A DNA stretch of 15,085 bases from an uncultured Clostridia bacterium (lineage in GTDB: Bacteria > Bacillota > Clostridia > Christensenellales > Aristaeellaceae): contig CAKTUS010000063.1 in the NCBI GenBank assembly GCA_934621485.1, positions 1-15,085 of the forward strand, read 5' to 3'. Each line of letters opens with the position of its first letter. Position 1 is the stretch's first letter. Below, piece after piece: positions 6,600 through 13,773 of this stretch. The notes beneath the pieces are model-generated. The model saw only the letters and a list, made by a program, of their open reading frames with translations. It was not told where the DNA came from and did not search any database. The translations under genes were made by a program, and so were the position numbers.

Positions 6600-7247
6600 T
6601 TACTCGGCAATAATGGCGCCTGTGGCGCTGGCACCGATGCGGTTGGCGCCGGCTTCCAGCATGGCCAACGCCGTTTCCTTGGTGCGGATGCCGCCAGCCG
6701 CTTTCACGCCCATGTCGGGGCCCACAGTTTTGCGCATCAGCCGCACGTCCTCCACGGTTGCGCCGGAGATGGAAAAGCCGGTAGAGGTTTTTACAAAAGC
6801 CGCCCCGGCGCGCTGCGCCGCCAGGCAGCCCTGCACCTTTTCCTCATCCGTCAGCAGACAGTTTTCCATAATGACCTTCACGTCCGCGCTGCCGGCTGCT
6901 TTTACCACAGCGGCAATATCCTTTTCCACATCGGTCCACTGGCCGGCCTTGGCCCAACCGATATTGATGACCATGTCGATTTCTTCAGCGCCGTTTTGCA
7001 CCGCATCCTCGGTTTCCAGAGCCTTGGCCCGGGTGGACATGGCGCCAAGAGGAAAACCTACAACGCAGCAAACCTTCACGCCGCTGCCCTTTAACGCGTC
7101 GCGCACAACGGAAGCCCAGCAGGAGTTCACACACACGCTGGCAGTGTGATACTGCTTGGCTTCTTCGCAAATGCGCAGCACATCGGCGCGGGTGGCGTTC
7201 GCTTTCAGAAGGGTATGGTCAATTTTAGAAGCCAGTTCATAATTCAT
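6600..7247 (-). CDS. deoC: DeoC-type class I aldolase (deoxyribose-phosphate aldolase family)
   Basis: This 215-residue protein belongs to the deoxyribose-phosphate aldolase family, whose known reaction splits 2-deoxyribose 5-phosphate into acetaldehyde and glyceraldehyde 3-phosphate. The key residues are visible: Asp91 in EEIDMVIN, the Schiff-base Lys153 in FVKTSTGF, and the second lysine Lys182 in GVKAAGGIRT. The length matches the short bacterial form. The start at 7247 is chosen because GGAGGA (7255-7260) is seven bases upstream; a longer frame from 7271 would contain it. It is the last gene of the operon, 30 bases after hxlB. No deoxynucleoside genes are nearby, so in this sugar island it may act on a related short-chain aldol, although the canonical activity remains possible. 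Confidence 0.88.
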   Translation of the reverse strand: MNYELASKIDHTLLKANATRADVLRICEEAKQYHTASVCVNSCWASVVRDALKGSGVKVCCVVGFPLGAMSTRAKALETEDAVQNGAEEIDMVINIGWAKAGQWTDVEKDIAAVVKAAGSADVKVIMENCLLTDEEKVQGCLAAQRAGAAFVKTSTGFSISGATVEDVRLMRKTVGPDMGVKAAGGIRTKETALAMLEAGANRIGASATGAIIAE

Positions 7248-7277
7248 GGTTGATTCCTCCAATCTGTTCAAATGATA

Positions 7278-7841
7278 CTATTCCCAATTGGCATGCCGGC
7301 TGCGCATAAACGATTGCGGGTCGGCAATGTGCAGCTTGTCGGCCAGCAGCACAATCAGCGCATCGCCAAGCAGAAGCAGGCTTTGCTCAAAGGCGGAAGC
7401 GCCAATCTGCACGGAGGGGCCTGACGCATTGGCGGGAAGAACCACCCGCAGGTGTGCATCACGCGCCAGGGCGGACGACGGAGAAGACGTTAACAGCGCC
7501 ACGCGCGCCCCGGCTGCTTTCGCCTTCTGGGCTACATTTCTCATGGAGACGGTTTCCCCGCTGCCCGAGGCCACAATCAGCAGATCGTTTTTCCCAATGG
7601 CCGGTGCCGTTACCTCGCCTACCACATGAACCGTTAGGCCCAGGTGCATCAGCCGCATGGCAAAGGCGCAGAGCATCAGTCTGGAACGGCCTGCGCCGGC
7701 CAGATATACCCGGTTTGCAAGGCGAATTTCCTCTGCCAACGCATCCGCCTGCTTTTCTTCCACTGCACTCAGAATGGTTTTCAGCTCGGAAAGCACTGTA
7801 AGTAGGGTGCTTTGAAAGGAGGCTTGTTCAGCGGCCGGCAT
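7278..7841 (-). CDS. hxlB: 6-phospho-3-hexuloisomerase (PHI)
   Basis: This 187-residue SIS-domain isomerase would convert D-arabino-hex-3-ulose 6-phosphate to fructose 6-phosphate, the second step of the ribulose monophosphate pathway. The diagnostic stretches are VYLAGAGRSRLM, FAMRLMHLGLTVHVVGE and IVASGSGET. The serine-rich sugar-phosphate loop and the C-terminal FEQSLLLLGDA follow the family pattern. The ATG at 7841 is preferred because AAAGGA (7851-7856) lies nine bases before it. The gene therefore overlaps the end of hxlA by 14 bases, which implies translational coupling and balanced expression. A longer frame from 7886 lacks a better ribosome site. Pairing with hxlA makes this assignment much safer than the SIS fold alone. 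Confidence 0.9.
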   Translation of the reverse strand: MPAAEQASFQSTLLTVLSELKTILSAVEEKQADALAEEIRLANRVYLAGAGRSRLMLCAFAMRLMHLGLTVHVVGEVTAPAIGKNDLLIVASGSGETVSMRNVAQKAKAAGARVALLTSSPSSALARDAHLRVVLPANASGPSVQIGASAFEQSLLLLGDALIVLLADKLHIADPQSFMRSRHANWE

Positions 7842-8472
7842 AGCTTTGAATCCTTTCCTGAACCTCCCCAATGGCCTTGCGCACATCGGGCGCGTTGTAG
7901 AGCGCGCCGCCCATCACTACAATGGCGGGCTTGTGAATGAGATAGCCGTCCAGGGTGCTTAGGCGAATACCGCCGGCAATAGCGACCCGCTCTGGAGGAA
8001 CCGTCTCCAGCACACGCTGAAAATCGCTCAGCGGCGAAATGCCGCTGGCCTGCACATCCACCGCCGTATGCACGCACACGTAATCCACGCCGAGGGCCAG
8101 CACCTGCCGTGCCCGCGTGGCCACGTCCGAAACGCAAATGAGATCCGCCATTGTTTTCCGGCCATATCGCCGGGCGGTTTCCGCCACCGCCGAAACAGTA
8201 TCGTCCGCCGCTGCGGCCAGCACGGTTATGATATCCGCGCCGGCCTTGCAGGCGTCCGAACATTCCAGCTGACCGCCGTCCACAATTTTGGTGTCTGCCA
8301 GCACGGTCAGGGAGGGGCAGCTTTTCCTGATGGCCGTCACCGGGTGCAGGCCGTCGCGAACAATCATGGGAGTCCCCACTTCCAATATGTCCACCACATC
8401 CTGTACGCGTTCCGCCAGCTTCAGGGCTTCCGCCATGGACAGGGGATCAACGGCCATTTGCAGCTTTGTCAT
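7828..8472 (-). CDS. hxlA: 3-hexulose-6-phosphate synthase (HPS)
   Basis: This 214-residue protein is a member of the orotidine-monophosphate-decarboxylase superfamily. HPS joins ribulose 5-phosphate and formaldehyde into hex-3-ulose 6-phosphate, reversibly and with a metal ion. The expected residues are visible: Asp9, Glu31 in ILEVGTP, and the D-x-K-x-x-D motif at 60-65 (DTKIVD). Later come DYVCVHTAVD and the phosphate-binding AIAGGIRL and VVMGGA. The close relative 3-keto-L-gulonate-6-phosphate decarboxylase (UlaD/SgbH) shares the motif, but the directly coupled PHI gene favours HPS. The start codon overlaps the dehydrogenase stop as ATGA (8469-8472). In a catabolic island it may run in either direction, so formaldehyde is a possible product or co-substrate. 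Confidence 0.87.
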   Translation of the reverse strand: MTKLQMAVDPLSMAEALKLAERVQDVVDILEVGTPMIVRDGLHPVTAIRKSCPSLTVLADTKIVDGGQLECSDACKAGADIITVLAAAADDTVSAVAETARRYGRKTMADLICVSDVATRARQVLALGVDYVCVHTAVDVQASGISPLSDFQRVLETVPPERVAIAGGIRLSTLDGYLIHKPAIVVMGGALYNAPDVRKAIGEVQERIQSYAGR

Positions 8473-9518
8473 TTGGCTTCATCCTCGGCGCCAATCAAGA
8501 TCATCAGCTTGATGTAGGGCTCTTTGCGCTGATCCACCACTTCTTCAAACAGCTTGGGCACATCCAGCAGCTTTACGCGGTGGGTAACAATGCCATCGGT
8601 CTTGTATTTGCCCGCGGCCAGATTGGCGATTACGTCGCGGAAATCCTGAGGCACGAACATGTTGCTGCCATAGAAGGTAAACTCCTTCTCCGACAGGTCG
8701 GGCAGGTGCTTCACCACTACGCCGGGGGCCAGCACGCCGATATTAACCACGCGCACGCCGCGCTCGGCCACGTCCATAATGGTATCCAGTGCATCGCCGT
8801 TTCCGCCTACACATTCGGAGAACAAATCGATGGGTTCCGGCAGCTTGGCCAGATGATCGGCCAGGGGCGCGTCGCTCAGATTAAACACGCCGGTGGCGCC
8901 CAGGCTCATGGCCAGATCCAGACGGTTTTGAGAGAAATCGGCCACATAAACGTTCTTTGCGCCCAGAATGAAAGCCGCTTCCATGGCGAACAGGCCGATG
9001 CCGCCAGCGCCCATGATGAGTACATTGTCGCCGGGCCTGACGCCTTTTTTCATGCCGTGATAGGTAACGGCCATGGGCTCCACCATTGCGCCCTGTTCCA
9101 TAGTGATGGACTCGGGCAGTTCAAAGATCATATCCGCCGGGGCAATCAGGTATTCCGCCTGAGCGCCGGTGGTCTGGCAGCCGATGACCAGCAGCTTCAT
9201 GCAGTGGTTGTAGCGTTGCTCAGCGCAGGCTTTGCAATGGCGGCAGGGCACATGGGGCAGCACCGTTACGCGGGTACCTACGGGCAGGGCTTCCGTATCA
9301 GGACCCACCTTTTCCACCCAGCCGCTCAGCTCATGCCCCAGCACGATCGGGAAAGGAATGTAAGGCTGCTTGCCGTAATAGGCGGAAATGTCGCTGCCGC
9401 ACACGCCCAGGTGGCTCACTTTCACCAGTACTTCGCCCTTTTTCGGTTCCGGAATGTCCACAACCTGGGGCTCAAAGCATTTGTAACTTTTCAGCATCAA
9501 ACGATTCATGGTTTTCAT
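8469..9518 (-). CDS. Zinc-dependent medium-chain alcohol/polyol dehydrogenase
   Basis: This 349-residue dehydrogenase resembles sorbitol, threonine and xylitol dehydrogenases (MDR superfamily). Catalytic zinc ligands are suggested by Cys40 (GVCGSD), His62-Glu63 (LGHE) and Glu147 (VEP). The four-cysteine structural zinc lobe is complete (Cys92, Cys95, Cys98, Cys106). The Rossmann loop is GAGGIG (170-175), and Asp194 at the end of the next strand argues for NAD rather than NADP. GGGGAGGA (9525-9532) is six bases before the ATG. As the first gene of the minus operon, it probably oxidises the imported polyol or sugar, or a later intermediate, to a ketose. The exact substrate is unknown. A role in formaldehyde oxidation cannot be excluded, because some MDR enzymes do that, but the sequence resembles polyol dehydrogenases more. 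Confidence 0.88.
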   Translation of the reverse strand: MKTMNRLMLKSYKCFEPQVVDIPEPKKGEVLVKVSHLGVCGSDISAYYGKQPYIPFPIVLGHELSGWVEKVGPDTEALPVGTRVTVLPHVPCRHCKACAEQRYNHCMKLLVIGCQTTGAQAEYLIAPADMIFELPESITMEQGAMVEPMAVTYHGMKKGVRPGDNVLIMGAGGIGLFAMEAAFILGAKNVYVADFSQNRLDLAMSLGATGVFNLSDAPLADHLAKLPEPIDLFSECVGGNGDALDTIMDVAERGVRVVNIGVLAPGVVVKHLPDLSEKEFTFYGSNMFVPQDFRDVIANLAAGKYKTDGIVTHRVKLLDVPKLFEEVVDQRKEPYIKLMILIGAEDEAK

Positions 9519-9554
9519 TCGCGTTTCCTCCCCAAAGTAATGATTGAGTTATTA

Positions 9555-9570
9555 TGTACAGGCTTGTACA
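9555..9570. promoter_or_regulatory. Candidate operator palindrome
   Basis: TGTACA occurs at 9555-9560 and again at 9565-9570, forming a dyad TGTACA-GGCT-TGTACA just downstream of the inferred start point of the dehydrogenase operon. That is a classic position for a repressor. The SorC-family regulator of this island is the natural candidate, but no second identical site was found in the window. Confidence 0.45.
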
Positions 9571-9589
9571 CAACCGCTTTCTGGTGCCC

Positions 9590-9618
9590 ATTTAACCAAA
9601 TCCCCTTGCCCACGTCAA
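9590..9618 (-). promoter_or_regulatory. Promoter of the dehydrogenase-hxlA-hxlB-deoC operon
   Basis: On the minus strand TTGACG (9618-9613) is followed after 17 bases by TTAAAT (9595-9590). It lies about 72 bases before the dehydrogenase ATG, with the TGTACA dyad between promoter and gene. Confidence 0.6.
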
Positions 9619-9652
9619 GCGGAAAACGCCAAAATGGTCAAAGTTGCAATTT

Positions 9653-9681
9653 AATTCATTCACTGTGAAACGCTTTGAATT
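9653..9681. promoter_or_regulatory. Nested dyads and shared ACGCTTTGAA motif upstream of the kinase
   Basis: AATTCA (9653-9658) and TGAATT (9676-9681) enclose TTCAC-T-GTGAA (9659-9669). The 10-mer ACGCTTTGAA (9670-9679) matches 726-735 upstream of the binding-protein gene. The cluster lies between the two divergent promoters, upstream of the plus-strand -35. It could be an activator or repressor site common to both plus-strand operons. Confidence 0.35.
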
Positions 9682-9705
9682 ATGTTGCTTAAAAGGATGG
9701 GGCGG

Positions 9706-9734
9706 TTGACAAATATACGGAAAAAAACTAGGCT
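9706..9734 (+). promoter_or_regulatory. Promoter of the kinase-transketolase-isomerase operon
   Basis: A perfect TTGACA (9706-9711) is followed after exactly 17 bases by TAGGCT (9729-9734), which keeps the T, A and final T of the -10 consensus. It lies 41 bases before the kinase ATG and diverges from the dehydrogenase promoter. GATACT at 9738 looks more like a -10 but is too far (26 bases). Confidence 0.65.
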
Positions 9735-9774
9735 TGTGATACTCTGAAGTGACCCGAGAGAGGAGAATCGCATC

Positions 9775-11283
9775 ATGCCTAAGTATTTACTTGCTCACGA
9801 TTTGGGAACCTCCGGCAACAAGGCCACGCTTTTCACCACCGACGGGCAGCTGGTACGTTCCTCCGTCAGCGGCTATCCAACGCGCTACTATAACGGCAAC
9901 TGGGCGGAGCAGAACCCGAACGCCTGGTGGGATTCCGTATGCGACTCCACCAAAAGTCTGATTCGGGAGATCGATCCGGCGGATATCAGCGCCGTGGCTT
10001 TCAGCGGGCAGATGATGGGCTGCCTGTGTCTGGACAAACAGGGCCGGCCGCTGTATGACTCCATCATCTGGGCTGACATGCGCGCGCAGAAGGCGGAACG
10101 TTTGATTGCCGAAAAAGTGGGAGCCAACCGGTTTTTCCACATTACCGGTCACCGGCCCGGCGCGTCCTATACCCTGGCCAAGTACCTGTGGCTGAAGGAA
10201 AACGAACCGGACGTTTACAAAAATACCTACAAAATTCTTCAGGCCAAGGATTACATGGTTTACAAGCTGACCGGCAAATTCTGTACCGATTATTCGGACG
10301 CTACCGGCACCAACGCCTTTGACCTGGGCCGCTTCCGCTGGTCCGATGAAATTCTGGATGCGGTGGGCGTAGAGGAAAGCGTATTCCCCGACGCGGTGGA
10401 AAGCACCCGCGTGGTGGGAGAGGTAACCTCCGAGGCGGCTGAGCAATGCGGACTGAAGAAGGGCACCCCGGTGGTTATGGGCGCGGGCGACGGCGGCTGC
10501 GGCGCGCTGGGCGCAGGCTGCGTCAAAGGCGATATGACCTACTGCTGCATGGGCACCTCCGCCTGGATTGCGCATATTTCCGATCACGCCATTCTGGATG
10601 AGGACATGAAGCTGGTCAACTGGGCTCACGCCGTGCCCGGGTTGATTTCCACCAACGGCACCATGCAGTGCGCCGGTACCTCCTACACCTGGATGAAGGA
10701 GCACCTGTGCGCCCAGGAGCGCTTCATGGCGCAGCAGACGGGCGAAAGCATTTACACCTTCATAAACCAGGCCATTGAAAAGGCGGCTCCCGGCTGCAAC
10801 GGCCTGTACTACATTCCCTATCTTTGCGGTGAGCGCTGCCCCCGCTGGGATGCGGACGCCAAGGGCGGCTTCTACGGGCTGAAAATGGAACACACCCATG
10901 AGGATATGGTGCGCAGCGTGGTAGAGGGCATCGCCTACAACATACGGCTGATTCTGGATGTGATGAAGCCCTACACCCATATTTCCGAAATGTCCATCAT
11001 GGGCGGTCTGGTGAAATCACGCTGCAACCTGAAAATTCTGGCCGACATTCTGGGCGTAAGCCTGAGCACGCTCAACTATTACGACGAAGCCACCTCCGTG
11101 GGCGCGGCGGTGCTGGCCGGCGTTGGCAGCAGCATGCTGAAGGATTTTGACGAAGTAACCAAGTTTTCCTGGATCACCGACAAGCTGGAGCCGGATGAAA
11201 CCCATCGGGAAACCTACGAAAAAATGCTCCGTCTCATCGACCAGACCTATTATGCCATGAAGGATATCTACTCCCACCTGTAA
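9775..11283 (+). CDS. FGGY-family carbohydrate kinase (xylulokinase-like)
   Basis: This 502-residue kinase has the full two-domain FGGY layout. The N-terminal phosphate loop is DLGTSGNK (residues 9-16) and the pocket segment is GQMMG (78-82). The catalytic Asp239 lies in GAGDGGCGALGAG, with MGTSAW near 259-264 and the C-terminal nucleotide segment IMGGLVKSRCNLKILADILG. The family phosphorylates ketoses and polyols such as xylulose, ribulose, ribitol, erythritol or glycerol. The GQMHG of xylulokinases, whose histidine lies at the substrate, is GQMMG here, and WNDGR is WADMR, so the substrate may not be xylulose. AGAGGAG (9758-9764) supports the ATG at 9775. It leads an operon with the two transketolase halves, which presumably consume its product. 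Confidence 0.9.
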   Translation: MPKYLLAHDLGTSGNKATLFTTDGQLVRSSVSGYPTRYYNGNWAEQNPNAWWDSVCDSTKSLIREIDPADISAVAFSGQMMGCLCLDKQGRPLYDSIIWADMRAQKAERLIAEKVGANRFFHITGHRPGASYTLAKYLWLKENEPDVYKNTYKILQAKDYMVYKLTGKFCTDYSDATGTNAFDLGRFRWSDEILDAVGVEESVFPDAVESTRVVGEVTSEAAEQCGLKKGTPVVMGAGDGGCGALGAGCVKGDMTYCCMGTSAWIAHISDHAILDEDMKLVNWAHAVPGLISTNGTMQCAGTSYTWMKEHLCAQERFMAQQTGESIYTFINQAIEKAAPGCNGLYYIPYLCGERCPRWDADAKGGFYGLKMEHTHEDMVRSVVEGIAYNIRLILDVMKPYTHISEMSIMGGLVKSRCNLKILADILGVSLSTLNYYDEATSVGAAVLAGVGSSMLKDFDEVTKFSWITDKLEPDETHRETYEKMLRLIDQTYYAMKDIYSHL

Positions 11284-11306
11284 CAATGCTTTTAGGAGAA
11301 ATGAAA

Positions 11307-12140
11307 ATGGAAAAAGCCCTGCTGCATACGCTGAAACAAAAAGCCAACGAGATTCGAAAGCTGACCATTCAGGAAATCGGTCAGCTCACCGTGGGACACA
11401 TCGGCGGCGCCTGCGATCTGTGCGAATTGCTGTCTGTGTTATACTTCCACGCCATGCGCATTGACCCCGCTCAGCCTGATTTGCGTGAACGGGACCGCTT
11501 TGTGCTGTCCAAGGGCCACGGCGGCCCGGCGCTGTACGCTACGCTGGCCCTGCGCGGTTACTTTCCGCTGGAGGAACTGAACACGCTGAACCAGCCCGGC
11601 ACCAATCTGCCCAGCCATTGCGATATGAACCGCACCCGCGGCATCGATATGACCACCGGTTCCCTGGGCCAGGGGTTTAGCTGCGCTGTAGGCATGGCCG
11701 TGGCCGCGCAGCGCGACGGGCTGCCATCCTATATTTACACCTGCATTGGCGATGGCGAAAGCCAGGAAGGGCAGGTGTGGGAGGCGGCCATGCTGGCGGC
11801 CAGCCAGCGGCTGGATAACCTGATTGCCTTTACGGACTATAATAAAATGCAAATTGACGGGCTGGTGGAGGACATCAACGGCCTCTATCCCCTGGATAAA
11901 AAGTGGGAGGCCTTCGGCTGGCATGTGCAGAGCGTGGACGGCCACGATGTGGAGCAAATTGCCTTTGCCATTGACAACGCTCAAAAAATCAAACAAAAGC
12001 CTTCCATGATTCTGCTGAACACCGTAAAGGGGAAGGGCTGTTCCTTCTGTGAAAATAAGGTGGGCAGCCATTCCGTCAAAAACATCACGCCCCAAATGTG
12101 GCAGGACGCCGTGAAGAAGCTCAGCGAGGAGGAAGCCTGA
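11307..12140 (+). CDS. Transketolase, N-terminal (pyrophosphate-binding) subunit
   Basis: This 277-residue subunit carries the first half of transketolase. It has VGHIGGACDLCELLSVLYF near the start, the DRFVLSKGH segment (His71) and the GSLGQGF loop. The thiamine-diphosphate motif opens with GDGE (148-151) and closes with Asn179 in FTDYN. It contacts the cofactor's phosphates and works with the next protein. I choose the ATG at 11307, eight bases after AGGAG (11294-11298); the in-frame ATGs at 11286 and 11301 are before or too close to that site. Half-length pairs are common in Firmicutes and archaea and include pathway-specific enzymes such as the two-subunit apulose-4-phosphate transketolase. 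Its place after a sugar kinase suggests a substrate-dedicated enzyme rather than the housekeeping one. Confidence 0.92.
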   Translation: MEKALLHTLKQKANEIRKLTIQEIGQLTVGHIGGACDLCELLSVLYFHAMRIDPAQPDLRERDRFVLSKGHGGPALYATLALRGYFPLEELNTLNQPGTNLPSHCDMNRTRGIDMTTGSLGQGFSCAVGMAVAAQRDGLPSYIYTCIGDGESQEGQVWEAAMLAASQRLDNLIAFTDYNKMQIDGLVEDINGLYPLDKKWEAFGWHVQSVDGHDVEQIAFAIDNAQKIKQKPSMILLNTVKGKGCSFCENKVGSHSVKNITPQMWQDAVKKLSEEEA

Positions 12141-13091
12141 ATGGACTGGAAACGTGAAGCAAGCGAAATGAGATTGGCCTATTCGGATTCGCTGATTGAG
12201 TTCGCCAAAAAAGACGACCGCATTTTTGTGGTGGAAGCCGATCTGATGGCTTCCGCCTCTACTCAGCGCTTTCAGGCGCAGTTTCCAGACCGGCTTTTGA
12301 ACGTGGGCGTCGCCGAAGCCAACATGATCAGCGTTGCTGCGGGCCTGTCCGCCATGGGCAAAATTCCCTTCACCCACACCTTCACGCCCTTCGCTTCCCG
12401 CCGGTGCTGCGACCAGGTGGCCATTTCCGTGGCCTATGCGAAGCTGAATGTGAAAATGGCCGGCAGCGATCCGGGCATCTGCGCGGAACTGAACGGCGGC
12501 ACACACATGAGTTTTGAGGATGTGGCCATTATGCGAAGCATCCCCGGTATGGTGGTTTTTGAGCCTACGGACAGCGTGCAGCTGAAAAAACTGTTCCCAC
12601 AAATCATAGAGCACTACGGCCCGGTTTACATTCGCCTGTTCCGCAAAAACGCCTGGAGCATTTTTGGCGAAAGCGATTCCTTTACCCTGGGCAAGGGATG
12701 CCTGCTGCGTCAGGGCAGCGAAGTAACCCTGTTTGCCTCCGGCATTATGGTGAAGGAAGCCCTGGAAGCCGCTGAACAGATGGCCGGTCAGGGAATCAGC
12801 GCCGAGGTCATCAATCTGCATACCATCAAACCGCTGGATTCGGAGCTGGTGCTTGCCAGCGTAACCAAAACCGGCTGCTGCGTAACGGCTGAAAACGCCA
12901 ACATCATCGGCGGCCTGGGCAGCGCGGTATCCGAGTGCGTGAGCGGCGGAGCGCCCTGCCCGGTGCTGCGCGTGGGCGTTGAGGACCGTTTCGGCGAGGT
13001 GGGCAAGATGGACTACCTGCAGAAGGAACTGCATTTAACCGCAGCGAATATTGTGCAGAAGGCAAAGGAAGCCGTTGCGCTGAAGCGCTGA
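12141..13091 (+). CDS. Transketolase, C-terminal (pyrimidine-binding) subunit
   Basis: This 316-residue subunit carries the second half of transketolase. The thiamine-activating glutamate is Glu59 in NVGVAEANM. THTFTPFASRR and GGTHMSFEDVAIMRSIPG follow in the pyrimidine domain, and a transketolase C-terminal domain (VINLHTIKPLD) occupies the last third. The ATG directly follows the TGA of the N-terminal subunit, and GAGGAGG (12126-12132) lies inside the end of that gene, so the two are translated together. The complex moves a two-carbon ketol unit between sugar phosphates. Which donor it prefers depends on the unknown sugar of the island. Confidence 0.93.
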   Translation: MDWKREASEMRLAYSDSLIEFAKKDDRIFVVEADLMASASTQRFQAQFPDRLLNVGVAEANMISVAAGLSAMGKIPFTHTFTPFASRRCCDQVAISVAYAKLNVKMAGSDPGICAELNGGTHMSFEDVAIMRSIPGMVVFEPTDSVQLKKLFPQIIEHYGPVYIRLFRKNAWSIFGESDSFTLGKGCLLRQGSEVTLFASGIMVKEALEAAEQMAGQGISAEVINLHTIKPLDSELVLASVTKTGCCVTAENANIIGGLGSAVSECVSGGAPCPVLRVGVEDRFGEVGKMDYLQKELHLTAANIVQKAKEAVALKR

Positions 13092-13116
13092 GGCGGCTGA
13101 AAGGCGAGGGAGAAAA

Positions 13117-13719
13117 ATGGCTGGCTTTCACGTATCTTCAGAAGCGTTGGATTTTGCTCGGGGCTGCGTGGTGGATTTTGATAAAAACACCGGGCTCTCC
13201 AAAACCGTTCCCACAGACAGCCGCCTGCTGAGCCAAATGAAGGGCATGTTCTGTGACGAGGCGGCGTACCGCGCTTTGCTTGCTCAGGGAGACCCTACGG
13301 TGTATGCGTTTCACACGCTGCCGGTTCCAGCTGCTCCGGGTGCGCTGTCCTTCGGCTGCTCCATTTTGAACCCCGGCAAGGTGGGGGATGAGTATTATTT
13401 TACCAAGGGGCACTTCCATGCCATCTTGGAGACGGGCGAAGTTTACTATTGTCTCAGCGGTCATGGATATATGCTGCTGGAAAACCAGGAGGGCGATTGG
13501 TCGGCTCAGGAGCTGACAGCCGGCCAGGCGGTATATGTGCCGCCCTGCTATGCTCATCGAAGCGTAAACGTAAGCCCGGATCAACCGTTCGTCACTTTCT
13601 TTGTGTACCGCTCCGACGCAGGCCATAACTATGGCGCCATCGAAACCCGCGGTTTCCGCAAGTTGCTGGTAGAGCGTAACGGTCAGCCTACGATAATCGA
13701 TAATCCGCGCTGGAAATAG
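13117..13719 (+). CDS. pgiA: Cupin-type (archaeal-type) phosphoglucose isomerase
   Basis: This 200-residue cupin resembles the metal-dependent phosphoglucose isomerases known from Pyrococcus/Thermococcus and scattered bacteria, and is unrelated to the usual PGI fold. It would interconvert fructose 6-phosphate and glucose 6-phosphate. The metal ligands fit the family spacing: His99 and His101 in KGHFH, Glu108 in GEVYYCL, and His147 in PPCYAHRSVN. ILNPGKVGDEYYFTKGHFH is diagnostic. A GGCGAGGGAG-like site precedes the ATG, 25 bases after the transketolase stop. Its place last in the operon fits handling of the fructose 6-phosphate made by PHI or transketolase. Related cupins acting on other sugar phosphates cannot be excluded. 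Confidence 0.88.
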   Translation: MAGFHVSSEALDFARGCVVDFDKNTGLSKTVPTDSRLLSQMKGMFCDEAAYRALLAQGDPTVYAFHTLPVPAAPGALSFGCSILNPGKVGDEYYFTKGHFHAILETGEVYYCLSGHGYMLLENQEGDWSAQELTAGQAVYVPPCYAHRSVNVSPDQPFVTFFVYRSDAGHNYGAIETRGFRKLLVERNGQPTIIDNPRWK

Positions 13720-13725
13720 CCTTCC

Positions 13726-13765
13726 AAACCGCCCTTTGAACCGCTGTGCGGCCAAAGGGCGGTTT
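13726..13765 (+). terminator. Strong hairpin after the cupin isomerase gene
   Basis: AAACCGCCCTTTG (13726-13738) pairs perfectly with CAAAGGGCGGTTT (13753-13765), and CCGC/GCGG extend the stem inside. Only three U end the 3' arm and no T-run follows, so it is either an intrinsic terminator with a poor tail or a 3'-end stabiliser of the kinase operon message. Confidence 0.7.
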
Positions 13766-13773
13766 CAGGTTGC

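Noticed and set aside
8466..9668. 400-codon open frame on the plus strand opposite the dehydrogenase
   Set aside because: It is antisense to a clear Zn dehydrogenase with intact motifs, has a His-rich composition and no sensible ribosome site.
9666..9679. Catabolite-repression (cre) site TGAAACGCTTTGAA
   Set aside because: It lacks one base relative to the cre consensus around the central CG, so it is kept only as a shared motif.
9735..9743. Extended -10 (TGTGATACT) for the kinase promoter
   Set aside because: It is 26 bases from the perfect TTGACA; TAGGCT at 17-base spacing fits better.
9787..10980. 397-codon minus-strand frame opposite the kinase
   Set aside because: It is antisense to a canonical FGGY kinase with no recognisable domain.
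11439..13034. 531-codon open frame on the minus strand opposite the transketolase genes
   Set aside because: It lies fully antisense to two well-recognised genes, is rich in His, Gln and Ala, and shows no family motif. It is a shadow of codon bias.
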